Below, piece by piece: positions 11,701 through 23,046 of a stretch of DNA of 64,000 nucleotides. The position numbers and the translations under genes are program-made. This stretch comes from Toxorhynchites rutilus septentrionalis (lineage: Eukaryota > Arthropoda > Insecta > Diptera > Culicidae). Position 1 is the first letter of the stretch. Every line of letters starts with the position of its first letter. The notes beneath the pieces are model-generated. The model was not told where the DNA came from. It saw nothing but the letters and a program-made list of their open reading frames with translations, and did not search any database. The stretch spans positions 31,627,380 to 31,691,379 of the forward strand of contig NC_073744.1 in NCBI RefSeq assembly GCF_029784135.1, written 5' to 3'.

Positions 11701-13290
11701 GATTTAAGATTTAAGATTTAAGATTTAAGATTTAAGATTTAAGATTTAAGATTTAAGATTTAAGATTTAAGATTTAAGATTTAAGATTTAAGATTTAAGA
11801 TTTAAGATTTAAGATTTAAGATTTAAGATTTAAGATTTAAGATTTAAGATTTAAGATTTAAGATTTAAGATCAGATTTAAGATTTAAGATTTAAGATTTA
11901 AGATTTAAGATTTAAGATTTAAGATTTAAGATTTAAGATTTAAGATTTAAGATTTAAGATTTAAGATTTAAGATTTAAGATTTAAGATTTAAGATTTAAG
12001 ATTTAAGATCAGATTTAAGATTTAAGATTTAAGATTTAAGATTTAAGATTTAAGATTTAAGATTTAAGATTTAAGATTTAAGATTTAAGATTTAAGATTT
12101 AAGATTTAAGATTTAAGATTTAAGATTTAAGATTTAAGATTTAAGATTTAAGATTTAAGATTTAAGATTTAAGATTTAAGATTTAAGATTTAAGATTTAA
12201 GATTTAAGATTTAAGATTTAAGATTTAAGATTTAAGATTTAAGATTTAAGATTTAAGATTTAAGATTTAAGATTTAAGATTTAAGATTTAAGATTTAAGA
12301 TTTAAGATTTAAGATTTAAGATTTAAGATTTAAGATTTAAGATTTAAGATTTAAGATTTAAGATTTAAGATTTAAGATTTAAGATTTAAGATTTAAGATT
12401 TAAGATTTAAGATTTAAGATTTAAGATTTAAGATTTAAGATTTAAGATTTAAGATTTAAGATTTAAGATTTAAGATTTAAGATTTAAGATTTAAGATTTA
12501 AGATTTAAGATTTAAGATTTAAGATTTAAGATTTAAGATTTAAGATTTAAGATTTAAGATTTAAGATTTAAGATTTAAGATTTAAGATTTAAGATTTAAG
12601 ATTTAAGATTTAAGATTTAAGATCAGATTTAAGATTTAAGATTTAAGATTTAAGATTTAAGATTTAAGATTTAAGATTTAAGATTTAAGATTTAAGATTT
12701 AAGATTTAAGATTTAAGATTTAAGATTTAAGATTTAAGATTTAAGATTTAAGATTTAAGATTTAAGATTTAAGATTTAAGATTTAAGATATAAGATTTAA
12801 GATTTAAGATTTAAGATTTAAGATTTAAGATTTAAGATTTAAGATTTAAGATTTAAGATTTAAGATTTAAGATTTAAGATTTAAGATTTAAGATTTAAGA
12901 TTTAAGATTTAAGATTTAAGATTTAAGATTTAAGATTTAAGATCAGATTTAAGATTTAAGATTTAAGATTTAAGATTTAAGATTTAAGATTTAAGATTTA
13001 AGATTTAAGATTTAAGATTTAAGATTTAAGATTTAAGATTTAAGATTTAAGATTTAAGATTTAAGATTTAAGATTTAAGATTTAAGATTTAAGATTTAAG
13101 ATTTAAGATTTAAGATTTAAGATTTAAGATTTAAGATTTAAGATTTAAGATATAAGATTTAAGATTTAAGATTTAAGATTTAAGATTTAAGATTTAAGAT
13201 TTAAGATTTAAGATTTAAGATTTAAGATTTAAGATTTAAGATTTAAGATTTAAGATTTAAGATTTAAGATTTAAGATCTAAGATTTAAGT
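8701..13290. repeat. 8-bp satellite array (TAAGATTT)n, about 4.6 kb
   Basis: A nearly uninterrupted head-to-tail array of the unit TAAGATTT fills roughly 8706-13288, about 570 units. Since 8 is not a multiple of 3, TAA falls in every plus-strand frame, and the minus strand is also closed, so the array is non-coding. Two variant units recur. One has GATCAG inserted (near 9189, 9809, 10312, 10486, 11071, 11216, 11452, 11870, 12008, 12622, 12942). The other reads AGATATAAG (near 10087, 11668, 12788, 13150). Irregular variants cluster near the left end (about 8978, 9199, 9263), as expected where arrays homogenise less. Satellite-adjacent seeds are visible upstream. Confidence 0.97.
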
Positions 13291-13836
13291 CTATAATAGA
13301 AAATAAATATCAATCTATAATTTGCAATTAACTCTATCAGATTACCAAGCTCGAGAGCAGATTCAAATTGTTCAGTTTTTTTCCGATTTTTTTTCCTTTT
13401 TCTTCAAAATTTAAAAAAAAAAACAATTTTTCTCACCGTTACATTGATCTACGGAGAGATCTCAGCTCAAATCGGACAATCTTTACTCGAATTTGATAAC
13501 CACATTTTGGTGATTCATTTTCATTTTCCAAAAATCTGTATATTCTTTATGAAGCACAAAAAAGTCACAGAAGGGTTGTGTCCGAGACACGACCACATAT
13601 TTGACGTAGAATTCCAGCTATCTGTTGATTTTGGATATGTTTGAAGAGAAATCATATTTGAATTGTAAAAGTTTTTTTTTATAATTTATACTTTCTGAAT
13701 GTTTATTCAACCCAATGCGAATTTTAATTGGACTAACAACACCTAATACTATATGTAGACTCTACATTGTAGAGCATATAGGAAATCAAAATTCTAATAT
13801 TTCGTCACTTTTCCAATTTTTCTCGCCGTATAAACA
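13291..13836. other. spacer after the satellite
   Basis: I see no gene. Around 13560-13620 there is a block (gttgtgtcc, acacgaccacat, ttgacgta) that recurs, decayed, near 56185-56225 and inverted near 23900-23940. It is therefore a dispersed-repeat fragment. Confidence 0.45.
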
Positions 13837-14576
13837 TTCCTTGGGTGAAAATGAACACTCCAAAACAGACAGCTCAAACCAAACGCCTCGTTCTCGAGCG
13901 GGAACACACCTTGGTTTTTATTTAAGAAAATTGAAATAAATCGTTTCATATATCAAGTCATTTTTACACAACTGCTACCATTTACAATTTTACACTTACA
14001 CTTGTGCTAAATTTTTCACAATGCGTGATCGGTCATTGATATAAAATTTGACGAACCAACTAACACTAAAGTTCCAAATTTAAATTTTATTAGCTAGAAT
14101 TAATCGCATCACTCACCTTACTTGCAATATAGAAATTCCCCCGACTTGCATGTATTTGCAATGCCGATTTCCCCCAGGCAGCTTGGTTTTGATGTCTCTG
14201 TTAGTGAATACATTTCGGTAGGAACAAAAGCTCCCTTACTTTCATGCATTTGCAATGCCGATTTCCCCCAGGCAGCTTGGTTTTGATGTCTCTGTTGGAG
14301 ACCCGCCACATGTGTCGTCAATTTCGACCAATCAGAATTGGGTATTTCCGTTAGGATAGGGGTTGAGATTTTCCAATTGTTCGATAGATAGTGTCATGAC
14401 ATATATTATTTTTGTTATGGAGTGCCGAAATCGATTGACGCAAAAATTTCATCAATCCATCGTGAAATGACTGAGCAATAGGCGTTTGAAATTGGAAAAT
14501 TTTCACGATGCGCTCGATTTTCGATTTTAAATTTGTACCCCAATATGTTCCGGAAAGACGTAATCCCTCGTCAAAA
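13837..14576. repeat. dispersed repeat G, copy 1
   Basis: About 740 bp here match 58705-59450 collinearly, from ttccttgggtgaaaatgaac to a terminal GACGTAATCCCTCGTC (14557-14572). Inside, a unit of about 94 bp containing gatttcccccaggcagcttgg is present twice, in both copies. In the second copy the repeat abuts a Helitron fragment. There is no transposase and no clear inverted termini, so I infer a non-autonomous element of unknown type. Confidence 0.65.
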
Positions 14577-15534
14577 TCTTTAATCCGTGACTACAGATTC
14601 TTGGTCCAAACAAGTCTGAAAAATCTGTAGGAATACAGATTATTCTGTAGATATGGTAACCCTGGTGGAGTGTGCAAAGAATCACGGTAGGTATTTATTG
14701 TAGGTCCCCGACTGAGAGGATATGATCCGCGAGTCAATATTGTGCCGTCAATTTAGTTGTCAAACTAATCGATGAAGTCAAGATGACTTTAGGCTTGATG
14801 GTGCGACCGTTTGGTTGATAAGAGGGTTATGGGAGCGGTATGCGAAACCAGTTCAGAAAGAAGCTTCATTCGAAGATAAACGTTTTGCGAATAGGAAAGA
14901 CGAAACGTTTGCAACGTAAATTGTCGTATTGAATAAAGTTCACGAACCGTGCACCATTGTATTGTGTTTTGTGTACAAACAAATACAATATTTTGAAGCT
15001 TGCTGCAGAGATTTTTGACATATTGGCCCACCTTGTAGTTCTGATTCACACCAGTTTGAGACTTTGGCAGTTCTCGCGAGTGACGTGATAAACTGCAATT
15101 AACCTAAGACAAGACCAGACAACTGGCTTCTTACTCTTCTTCGTCGTCCAAAAACGAAGCCATGACATGAAGATGCCAGAGCTGCCAAATATTATAAAAT
15201 ATCGGATTTTTCAAATTTCTATTTTAATGAATCGTAACATTTGGTTGGTGAGAATTCAATGATTATTGCATATTTTCAAATAGACAATCTCAAAAATATG
15301 CTTTAAAAGGATAAAATAAGTCTTTTAAATACCCATATCTATAATATAATCGTTTCCAAAACAAATTTGGGATTTTTTTTTTAGCAAATAAATCTAATCT
15401 GACAACCGTTACAGCGTTATGCAGATTCTCATTGTCTGAACCAAAACATTCTATCTTATTATATGAGCAGGAATACAACCAAAACAACGTTAGGAAGCCA
15501 TTTTATTCATACAAAACGTAATTCAAAAATAAAA
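14577..15534. other. region upstream of the P-element transposase
   Basis: No independent gene is supported. Near 14605-14650 there are repeated 'aaaatctgta' blocks also seen near 4.1 and 7.9 kb. The left terminus of the P element should lie in this stretch, but I could not identify a convincing inverted repeat with an 8-bp target duplication. Confidence 0.4.
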
Positions 15535-17335
15535 ATGAAGTGTAAAGCCTTAAATTGTGAGCGAAGGACGGATACTCATCCTGAGTATAAATTTTATCGG
15601 TTCCCTCAAGACAAAAATATTCGGAAAGAATGGATTCGATTTTGCGTGAACAGTAAATTAGAAGTTCCATTCTTTGAAATCAAATCAAGCACAAGAATAT
15701 GTAGGGTAAGTATTAAAAACTAATTCTAAAACATATCCTAATACTAGTATATATACAGGCTCATTTTGTTGATGGGAAATACAATGAAAATGGAGTTACG
15801 AAAATTCCGACCTTAGCTGCATCCGCGAATGAGGAATGGGAAGAGATACAAAGTATTGAGAACAATTATGATTTGGTTGACGTATATGAAGGAGATAAAC
15901 AACTACAGGAAGAAATATTTCGTTTGAAACATCAAATTTCCAAGCTGAAAAGGTAGTGTGTCAAAAAATATGTTATTTTCTAATATTTTATATTGATGTA
16001 ACCGTTAATAGAATTGTAAAACAATGGAAGAAAAAATGCGGATATCTGACCTCGAGAATTCGTGGAAAACAACCCTTGAAGAAGCTTTTCAGAGAAGATC
16101 AAATTAAGCTATTAACAGGAGAGGTTAAAAAAGTGAAACGTTGGTCCAATGAAACGATTACGGAAAATTTACAAATTCGGTTTGCTTGTCAAGGTGGATA
16201 CGACAAGCTTATTCAAAAAGGCTTCCCGTTCCCATCCACGAGGACTCTACTACGCCAAATTGAAGGAGTTCGTTTCAGTCCTGGTATGTAATTATAATCA
16301 TATGTCTCATCGCATGTTAATATATGAAATGATATTTTGTAGGTATTCTTGAAGATATATTCGAGCTGCTACAACATAAAGTCTCCACAATGTCGGTTGA
16401 AGAAAAGGACTGCGGATTGGTTCTAGACGAAATGAGCATAGACGAGGCAAATGAGTTTTGCCGAAATACGAAGCAGTTTGTTGGAACAACAACGCTTCCT
16501 ATGTCCCAAACTTTAGCCTGTAAAGCTTTGGTATTCATGCTAGTTGGAATCGCAGCGCGCTGGAAACAGGTGGTTGCTTTCGAGTACACCGGCAACTCTA
16601 TACAAAAAGAGTTTTTGAAGAATGCTGTATTGTCTGCAGTTTCAAGAGCAGAGGGAATCAGTTTGCGTGTCCATTTTATAACAACAGATTCCGGGTCCGA
16701 AAACCAGCGCATGTGGAAGGATTTGGGGATCGATATTCGTCGCAAAAATGAGACATTAAATGCTGCGATACCTCATCCAAACGCTGAGAACAGAATGCTA
16801 GAGATCATACCCGATCCCGTACACGTATTTAAAAATACAGTACATGGCTGGTTGAACAATGTCTACCTGAAAGTTCCGGATTGGTATGTTCGTGAAAAAA
16901 AGCTAACATCCAATATTGTTCATCGAGACCATTTAACCACAATCGTGAACTCCGAAATAAACAACACGTTGCGGCTTTGTCACAGACTAACGGCCTCGGA
17001 TGTGTGCTTTGACAACAGAACATCTTCAATAGATAAAATGAAAGTATGCAACGCAACAAAATATTGCAACAGGACGGTGGCTGCAGCATTGAAGTTTCAT
17101 GCGGAAATACGAGAATTACCGGAGCTTCTTACTACCGCATGCTTCATAGAAGACTTTGCTCGATGGTTCGAGCTTATCAATAATAGGGCAGAAGAAAAAG
17201 TATTTTGTTTGAATGATCCTATGAAATATGACGAGGATATCGCTCATCTGAAGACCATGGTGCGGTTAATGTATGATCTCCAAGTAGGACACGGACATTG
17301 GAAACCATGGCAAACAAGTGTAATCGTTTGCACGT
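15535..17335 (+). pseudogene. P-element transposase, C-terminally truncated
   Basis: Four exons can be followed: 15535-15705, 15759-15952, 16012-16283 and 16343 to about 17330, with GT-AG introns of 53-59 bp. Exon 1 encodes a THAP zinc finger (C3, C8, then C-x2-H completed across the first splice as ICR|AHF), which binds the P-element ends. Next come a helical stretch ending exon 2 and the P-type RNase H-like core in exon 4 (LVLDEMSID, later DPVHVFKNTVHGW). Similarity ends abruptly after GHWKPWQTS, near 17327, and the frame runs through unrelated AT-rich sequence to a stop at about 17526. The C-terminal third, which carries the last catalytic acidic residue in this family, is missing. The copy is therefore inactive although its N-terminal exons are open. 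It could still encode a THAP DNA-binding fragment. Confidence 0.85.
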
Positions 17336-18330
17336 TTCCTAAAAGTGCCTTTTTTAAACTAAGTATCGTAATATCAATTAAATTCATTTTTTTTCTAAAT
17401 TCAATACAAACCCAACGTAATTTATTTTTATTGGCAACACTGGAAAAATCGACTTTGTTTACAAAATTTATCGAAATCGACCAATCAGAAATCAGAACGA
17501 CTGACAGAAATTTGGTCCGTATCTGACAGAAATTTGGTCCGTAAAAGACCCCCTATTGTCTGATCTTATCTTAGCAATTAACTAAGCAATTTGAAACCTT
17601 TCAATTTGAAGCAATTTGAATTTGCGACGCGAACATGTTTGACGCTGTCACATGCTGTGTGTTAGTATACGGTTGCCATAAGATTGATTTATTGCCAGCG
17701 TACGTGTTTTTGTTTGCATCAACCGGGACGAGCGTGTCGCGAATCAATCCTGCTCGCTCACAGTGAAAATCACGGACTTATCGCTAATGAATTGACTGAA
17801 CTGTTGAACTATCTCTAAAGCGAAGGCATTGGGCAGTGGCGGCAGAAGGAACTCGAAGTTGTCATCTGGAGACGTTGCCAAAATGGGATATGTCTCCAAA
17901 TATTATATTCAGAAAGAGGCTGTCCACATACCACGTGGACAACTTTAGGCGGGTAGGGGCTACGAAAATGTCCACGCTTGTCCACGGTGAGGGGTGAGGG
18001 AGTATAGATTGTTTCCACGTGGACACATTATTTTTTTAATCCATTATATAAAAAAAAACTTTTAGGTTGCTAGAGTGCCATTTTCAGAACAGATTCGCAC
18101 TTGTTTCTAAACGGTTCGACATATTCAGCATTTGCTGGCATTGTGTAAAGACACTCAGAGAGTGCCAGCCGGACATCCCTACTTCTCTCTTCTTGATATT
18201 TTTCATTGAAATAAATATTATGAAAATAATGCACATAAACTAAAACGCCGTGATAGGCGATGAAAAGTCTAATAATTTACAACAATTTTGAACAAAAAAA
18301 ATCATATGGGACAATCGATATAAACCATTA
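17336..18330. other. spacer downstream of the P element
   Basis: No gene is supported. The block ctgacagaaatttggtccgt occurs twice in tandem at about 17500-17540. A copy of the CACGTG-rich repeat lies at 17918-18027. The right end of the P element may be near 17440 (ggcaacactgg resembles the inverse of ccagagctgcc near 15177), but no target duplication supports it. Confidence 0.4.
17918..18027 (+). repeat. CACGTG-rich repeat F, copy 1
   Basis: The unit begins ggctgtccacataccacgtgg, continues with aactttaggcgggtagg, gaaaatgtccacgcttgtcc and a G-rich stretch, and closes with tccacgtggacac. Other copies lie near 24.0, 36.9, 39.4 and 57.8 kb. The palindrome CCACGTGG appears at both ends of this copy. 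Confidence 0.7.
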
Positions 18331-18603
18331 GCTATTCCCAAAGCCGGTCCTCGCCCGCTGAAAGTAATGCTCTATGCGTGATGGTATTGGAAAGGAATTT
18401 TGTGCTATGAACTTCTAACAAACAACCAGTCTATAAATTCCAATAAATACAGCTCGCAACTGGACGAATTGAGGGCAAAGATCCGTTCAGTATTAATCAA
18501 TACGATGGGCGTTGTGCTGCACCAGAGTAACGTCAGACCTCATGTCTGGCAAGCTATTTTGGAGTTTGACAGGGATGTGCTGTTCCACTCACTGTGCTCA
18601 TAG
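18331..18603 (+). pseudogene. mariner transposase remnant
   Basis: The frame reads AIPKAGPRPLKVML, then WYWKGILCYELL, then GVVLHQSNVRPH, the middle part of a mariner transposase. There is an in-frame TGA at 18379-18381. The second catalytic Asp of the HQDNARPH-type motif is replaced by Ser (HQSNVRPH). Nothing recognisable follows the stop at about 18601, so this is a short dead fragment. It is divergent from the mariner at 18.9-22.1 kb. Confidence 0.7.
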
Positions 18604-19978
18604 TATAAAAAAAACAATGACTATTTTTTGATGAAAGATTGCGAAACAATCCAGTTTAAATTATAATTTTAAATTTTTACTTAAATCGGTACGAGCTTTC
18701 CGGCGAACCTATTATTTCCCAAGTAGTTGTACAGGAAGATCATTGTTAGATGAACTTATTAAAACCACAAAACTACTGCCAGGGTAATGTTTTAACAAGG
18801 TTCCTTGAAGCCACCAGACACTACTCAGCCTTGTTTTGCTTTCTGTAAAAGCGAAGGTGTATCTTTGTTGCTCGAACGATCTATGTTTAAGTCGAGTAAT
18901 TCGGAAAATTATTTCGGAATCTATATATTAGGCTGTCAAAAAAGTCCTGCGGTATTTTTTTTTAATTTTCATTTGTTCATAAAATTAGTTACAATCATCT
19001 GTTTTAAGTCAAATATGCGCCGTTTTGTTCGACGACTTGTTCCCAACGAGATGCCAACTTCATAATACCCCTGTTATAGAAGATCGCTTCCTTATTGGCA
19101 AAAAACTCGGATAGCCAATTTTCACAGGCCTCTTTTGTGGCTAACTTCTGACTACCTAGCTCGTTCGCCATGGACAAAAACAGGTGGTAGTCACTTAGTG
19201 CAAGGTCCGGACTATACGGCGGATGCAAAAGAACCTCCCATCCGAGCTCCCGGAGCTTCTGGCGCGTCACCAAAGAAGTGTGTGGCCTGGCGTTGTCCTG
19301 ATGAAAAACAATGCGGCCTCTGTTTATCAAAGATGGCCTCTTCTTCATGAGTGCTACCTTCAAGCGGTCCAGTTGTTGGCAGTACAGGTCCGAATTGAGC
19401 GTTTGGCCATAGGGAAGCACCTCATAATAGATTATTCTTTGACAATTCCACCAAACACACAGCAGAACCTTCCTGGCCGTTAATGAGGGCTTGGCCACCG
19501 TCTAAGCCGCTTCAGCGGGCTTCGACCACGACCGTTTACGCTTCACGTTGTCGTAAGTGACCCACTTTTCATCGCCATTCACCATCCGCTTCAGAAACGG
19601 GTCGATTTTGTTGCGATTCAGCAGCGATTCACATGCGTCGATACGGTCAAAGATGTTTTTTTGCGTCAACGTGTGTGGAACCCATACATCGAGCTTCTTT
19701 GTGAATCCAAGCTTCTTCAAATGGTTAATAACGGTTTGATGACTTATCCCCAGCTCTTGGCCGATGCTACGGCTGCTATTATGCCGGTCTTTCTCGGCTA
19801 ATTCAGCGATTTTGTCGCAATTTTCGACGACAGGCCTTCCGGAGCGTGGCACATCTTCGACGACCTCTACACCAGAACGAAAACGTTGAAACCATCGTTG
19901 TGCGGTGGAAATGGAAACTGTATCGGGTCCATAAACTGCACAAATTTTATTGGCAGCTTGAGATGCATTTTTGCCTTT

Positions 19979-21859
19979 TTTTTTTATCCAAAATATATAT
20001 TTTTATTAAGGCTCATATGGCGTCAACCTGACGGGGCCGGGAGTTCAATATTTCGACAATGTTTGCCTTATAACTATGTTAGTAATATGTAACCGATTAC
20101 TCGCGGTTGGCTCGAGGTTAGTATTACAAGTGTTTTCGTAATTGTGATGTTGCTGTCTCCAATGCTCTGTACCTGTGCCCGACACGGGATACTTCCTTTT
20201 GGGATGCAGCTGACCATTAATCAGCAACGCCCCCCTAGTCTGTACCCCATATCTAGCGTGGTGCGTCTTTCTCGACTCGAGGAATCCAGGATAGAATGGT
20301 CACTAGCCGGCGCAAACATCAGCTCGTGTAGAGTTGTCATGAGCGGTACAACCTTTGGCTTTTGTTGAATCATCAGTGGACTGCACAACCTTTGGCCCGT
20401 GTATCTGTAAAGAGTGTGTGTATGTATTGCCGCGACTAAGTAAAAGTTTATAGATCGGATAGGAGGGATACGAAACAGGGACACAACGAAGGAAAAATCA
20501 TTAAACGTTGACATCGGTATAGATGAAGCAGAAGATCAGGATCACGGCTACCTAAGATATCCCGGACGGGGATATCCGATTGTCTGCCTTTTGCTCTCAG
20601 TGCTCTAGAGAGCTGAGAGCGAGCAGCATGGAACCGGATACACGACCAGACAACATGCTCGATGTCGTGGTAGCCATCGCCACAATCACAAAGATTGTTT
20701 GCTGCGAGCCCAATGCGATAGAGATGCGCGTTTAGGTTGTAGTGATTGGACATAAGCCGAGATATCACGCGAATGAAATCACGACCGACATTCAATCCCT
20801 TAAACCAAGCTTTCGTCGAAACCTTAGGGATAATCGTGTGTAACCAACGACCGAACTCATCTTCACTCCACATGCGCTGCCAACTAACGAGTGTGTCCTG
20901 ACGAGGAATGTGAAAAAATTCGTTATAAGCAATTTGCCTTTCAAAAAGTGTGCCTTCTGAAGCGCCCACCTTAGCTAGCGAGTCCGCTTTCTCATTCCCC
21001 GGAATCGAGCAATGAGAGGGAACCCATGCTAAGGTAATCTTGAATAATTTTTCGACCAAAACACTCAATAGATGTCTTATTCTTGTTAGGAAATAAGATG
21101 AGCGTTTACCAACTTTCATTGAGCGGATTGCCTCTATTGAGCTGAGACTGTCTGAAAAAATAAAATAGTGGTCGATGGGCAATGTTTCAATGATCCCTAA
21201 TGCGTAATATATCGCACCCAGTTCAGCGACATACACGGAACAAGGATCTTTGAGTTTGAAAGAGGCACTGGAATTTTCATTGAAGATGCCGAAGCCAGTG
21301 GACCCGTTTATGAATGAACCGTCAGTAAAGAACATTTTATCAGATCTAACTTTCCCATATTCTGCCGAAAATATCTCCGGAATATAATCGGAGCGTAAAT
21401 GATCTGGGATTCCATGGATCTTTTGTCGCATGGACAGATCAAAATTGACAGAAGAATTGCAAAAGTATGGGAAGCAAACTTGGTTGGAGATGCCCGGTGA
21501 AGGGTGCACTTCATGGGTAAGGTACTCATGGTATAAAGACATAAAACTTGACTGAGGAGTCAGTTGGAGTAGATTTTCGAAGTTATCAATCACCAATGGA
21601 TTCATGATCTTGCAACGGATGAGAAATCTGTAGGATAATTCTGTGAACCGAAGAGTAAGCGGGGGTACTCCTGCCAAAACTTCGAGACTCATCGTATGTG
21701 TCGAATGCAAACACCCCATGGCTATACGCAAGCAACGATATTGTATTCTCTCCAGCTTGAGAATATGAATCCTGGCAGCTGATCGGAAGCAAAAACTGCC
21801 ATATTCTAACACTGATAATATCGTTGTTTTGTACAACTGAATGAGGTCTCCTGGAGACC
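19979..21859 (-). mobile_element. 5'-truncated non-LTR retroelement (RNase H-bearing clade)
   Basis: A 10-bp duplication ttttgccttt lies at 19969-19978 and 21860-21869, exactly at the two junctions with the mariner. On the minus strand the 3' end is AATAAAAATATATATTTTGG then ATAAAA-type tail. The 5' end begins inside the reverse transcriptase C-terminus. 5' truncation, an A-rich tail and a short target duplication are classic target-primed reverse transcription products. The presence of RNase H after RT points to the I/R1/LOA groups. The exact clade is not resolved. Confidence 0.87.
20448..21858 (-). pseudogene. RT C-terminus + RNase H of the non-LTR retroelement
   Basis: Retroelement residues start around GDLIQLYKTTILSVLEYG, the thumb/connection part of RT; the finger and palm with the catalytic YxDD box are lost. 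A complete RNase H follows: TDGSFINGSTGFG (first Asp), VAELGAIYYAL (Glu), FSDSLSSIEAI (Asp) and GNEKADSLAK (last Asp). The C-terminus has a Cys/His cluster (CDCGDGYHDIEHVVWSC) usual after RNase H in these elements. The open frame extends 5' into mariner sequence read in another frame, so its first 20 or so residues are not retroelement. A shifted frame ends IYTDVNV at about 20502, suggesting a small frameshift near the C-terminus. Confidence 0.88.
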
Positions 21860-23046
21860 TTTTGCCTTTGTCAGTACTGTAAAATATGTCGGATTTTCTC
21901 TTTATTTTGCTCCATATTTGCGACACTATAACTCACGAACGACTTAACCAAACAAAACACTGTCAAGAATTATATTATAGCGCGCAAAAATACCTTTCCA
22001 ACAAGCTATATCGATACAACGAATACAACTAGAACTACGCGCTTACAACGACACCTCGCGGAAATACCGCAGGACTTTTTTGACAGCCTAATATATAAAA
22101 ATGGATTTCTGTCTGTCTGATTCTTATGGACTCGGAAACTACTGAATCGATCGACATGAAAATTGGTATGTAGGAGTTTTTGGGGCCGGGGAAAGTTTTC
22201 GTGATAGTTTGAGACCCCTCCACCCTCTCTAAGGGGGGGCTGCCATACAAATGAAACACAAATATCTACATTACTCGATAATTAATCAAGCAAATCAAAC
22301 GAAATTTGGCATGCGGAGGTTTTAGGGTGTAATAAATGATGGGTGTTAGATACTCCTCCCCCCTCTCTTAGGGGGGGCTGCCATACAAATGAAATACAAA
22401 TTTCTGCATTACTCGAGAATTAATCAAGCAAATGAAACCAAATTAGGCATATAGAGGTTCTAGGGTGCAATAAATGATTCTACTGTGGTTAGATACCTCT
22501 CCCCCCTCTCCTGGGGGGGGGGCGGTGGGTGTGTTCTACAATTACATGTTGACAAGCGTTGTTAGTCCATTTGATGTTTGCGGTAACGAAATTGATCTTC
22601 GTTCGAAAGTGGAAATGGATTGTAATGTGAAAAAACGCACTCCTATATCGTCTTCTATCTATATAAATAATAATGGATCGCCGAATGTATTGATGAGAGC
22701 AAAACTCGAGAAAGAAATTGTCCAACTTAGAAATTGTACGATTTTGTCATTCAATCATATTTTTTATATCAAAAATTTATTCCATGTAACGAAGAAACAT
22801 GTTATTTGCAAGTGGATGAAAAATCTTGCACGAAATTTTTTTCTGAAAATAATCTGATATTCTAATGTCGTGTTTTGGTAGAAGTACTAAAATTTTATAG
22901 TAAAAAATAATTTTAATGAGTAGATTAGAAAATCAATCAATGAACAGTTCTGCGATTGGACCAATGGACGTGTGCTTAGTAAAAAAACGTGGATGTGATA
23001 ACGAAAAATAAATTTAGGGCGGGACGAAGTTTGCCGGGTCAGCTAG

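Larger units (their letters stand above)
19004..21915 (-). pseudogene. mariner transposase, interrupted
   Basis: The reading starts at ATG 21915 (MEQNKEKIRH), is broken by the retroelement (TSD at 21860-21869 and 19969-19978), and resumes as KNASQAANKICAVYG, RWFQRFRSG and the HTH (SHQTVINHLKKLGF). The catalytic core follows: first Asp in VNGDEKWVTYDN, second Asp in FHQDNARPHTS, third in PPYSPDLALSDYHLF (mariner DD34D pattern). It ends NGAYLT and stops at 19004-19006. Besides the insertion there are two further lesions. A TAG at 19502-19504, after KPAEAA, replaces one sense codon. A small out-of-frame deletion lies just before the retroelement site (TACTGACAAAGG). The C-terminal frame is otherwise well preserved. 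Confidence 0.88.
18928..22091 (-). mobile_element. mariner element inserted in the Helitron 5' end
   Basis: Both termini match a mariner inverted repeat: ttaggctgtcaaaaaagtcc at 18928 and its inverse, ending gacagcctaa at 22091, with TA on each side (18926-18927, 22092-22093). The element is transcribed on the minus strand and is split by a non-LTR retroelement at 19979-21859. Without that insertion it would be about 1.27 kb, the usual mariner size. A partial relative lies at 57.1 kb. Confidence 0.9.
18920..23046 (+). mobile_element. non-autonomous Helitron, interrupted by a mariner
   Basis: If the mariner at 18928-22091 and one TA are removed, the left end reads A|TCTATATATATAAAAATGG followed by ctgtctgtctg. 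The right end is gtttgccgggtcagCTAG|T at 23046. TC at the 5' end, CTRR at the 3' end and insertion between A and T without target duplication are the Helitron hallmarks. Inside (about 22140-22520) are three tandem units built on 'cataactcgagaact' and 'aggttttagggt' blocks. No Rep/helicase is encoded. Related 3' ends occur at 35748 and 48487. Confidence 0.85.

Noticed and set aside
8701..13290. CRISPR array or protein repeat in the 8-bp array
   Set aside because: There are no spacers, and TAA occurs in every frame; it is a simple satellite.
15162..17440. P-element terminal inverted repeats (ccagagctgcc near 15177 against ggcaacactgg near 17442)
   Set aside because: Similarity is weak and no 8-bp duplication flanks the pair.
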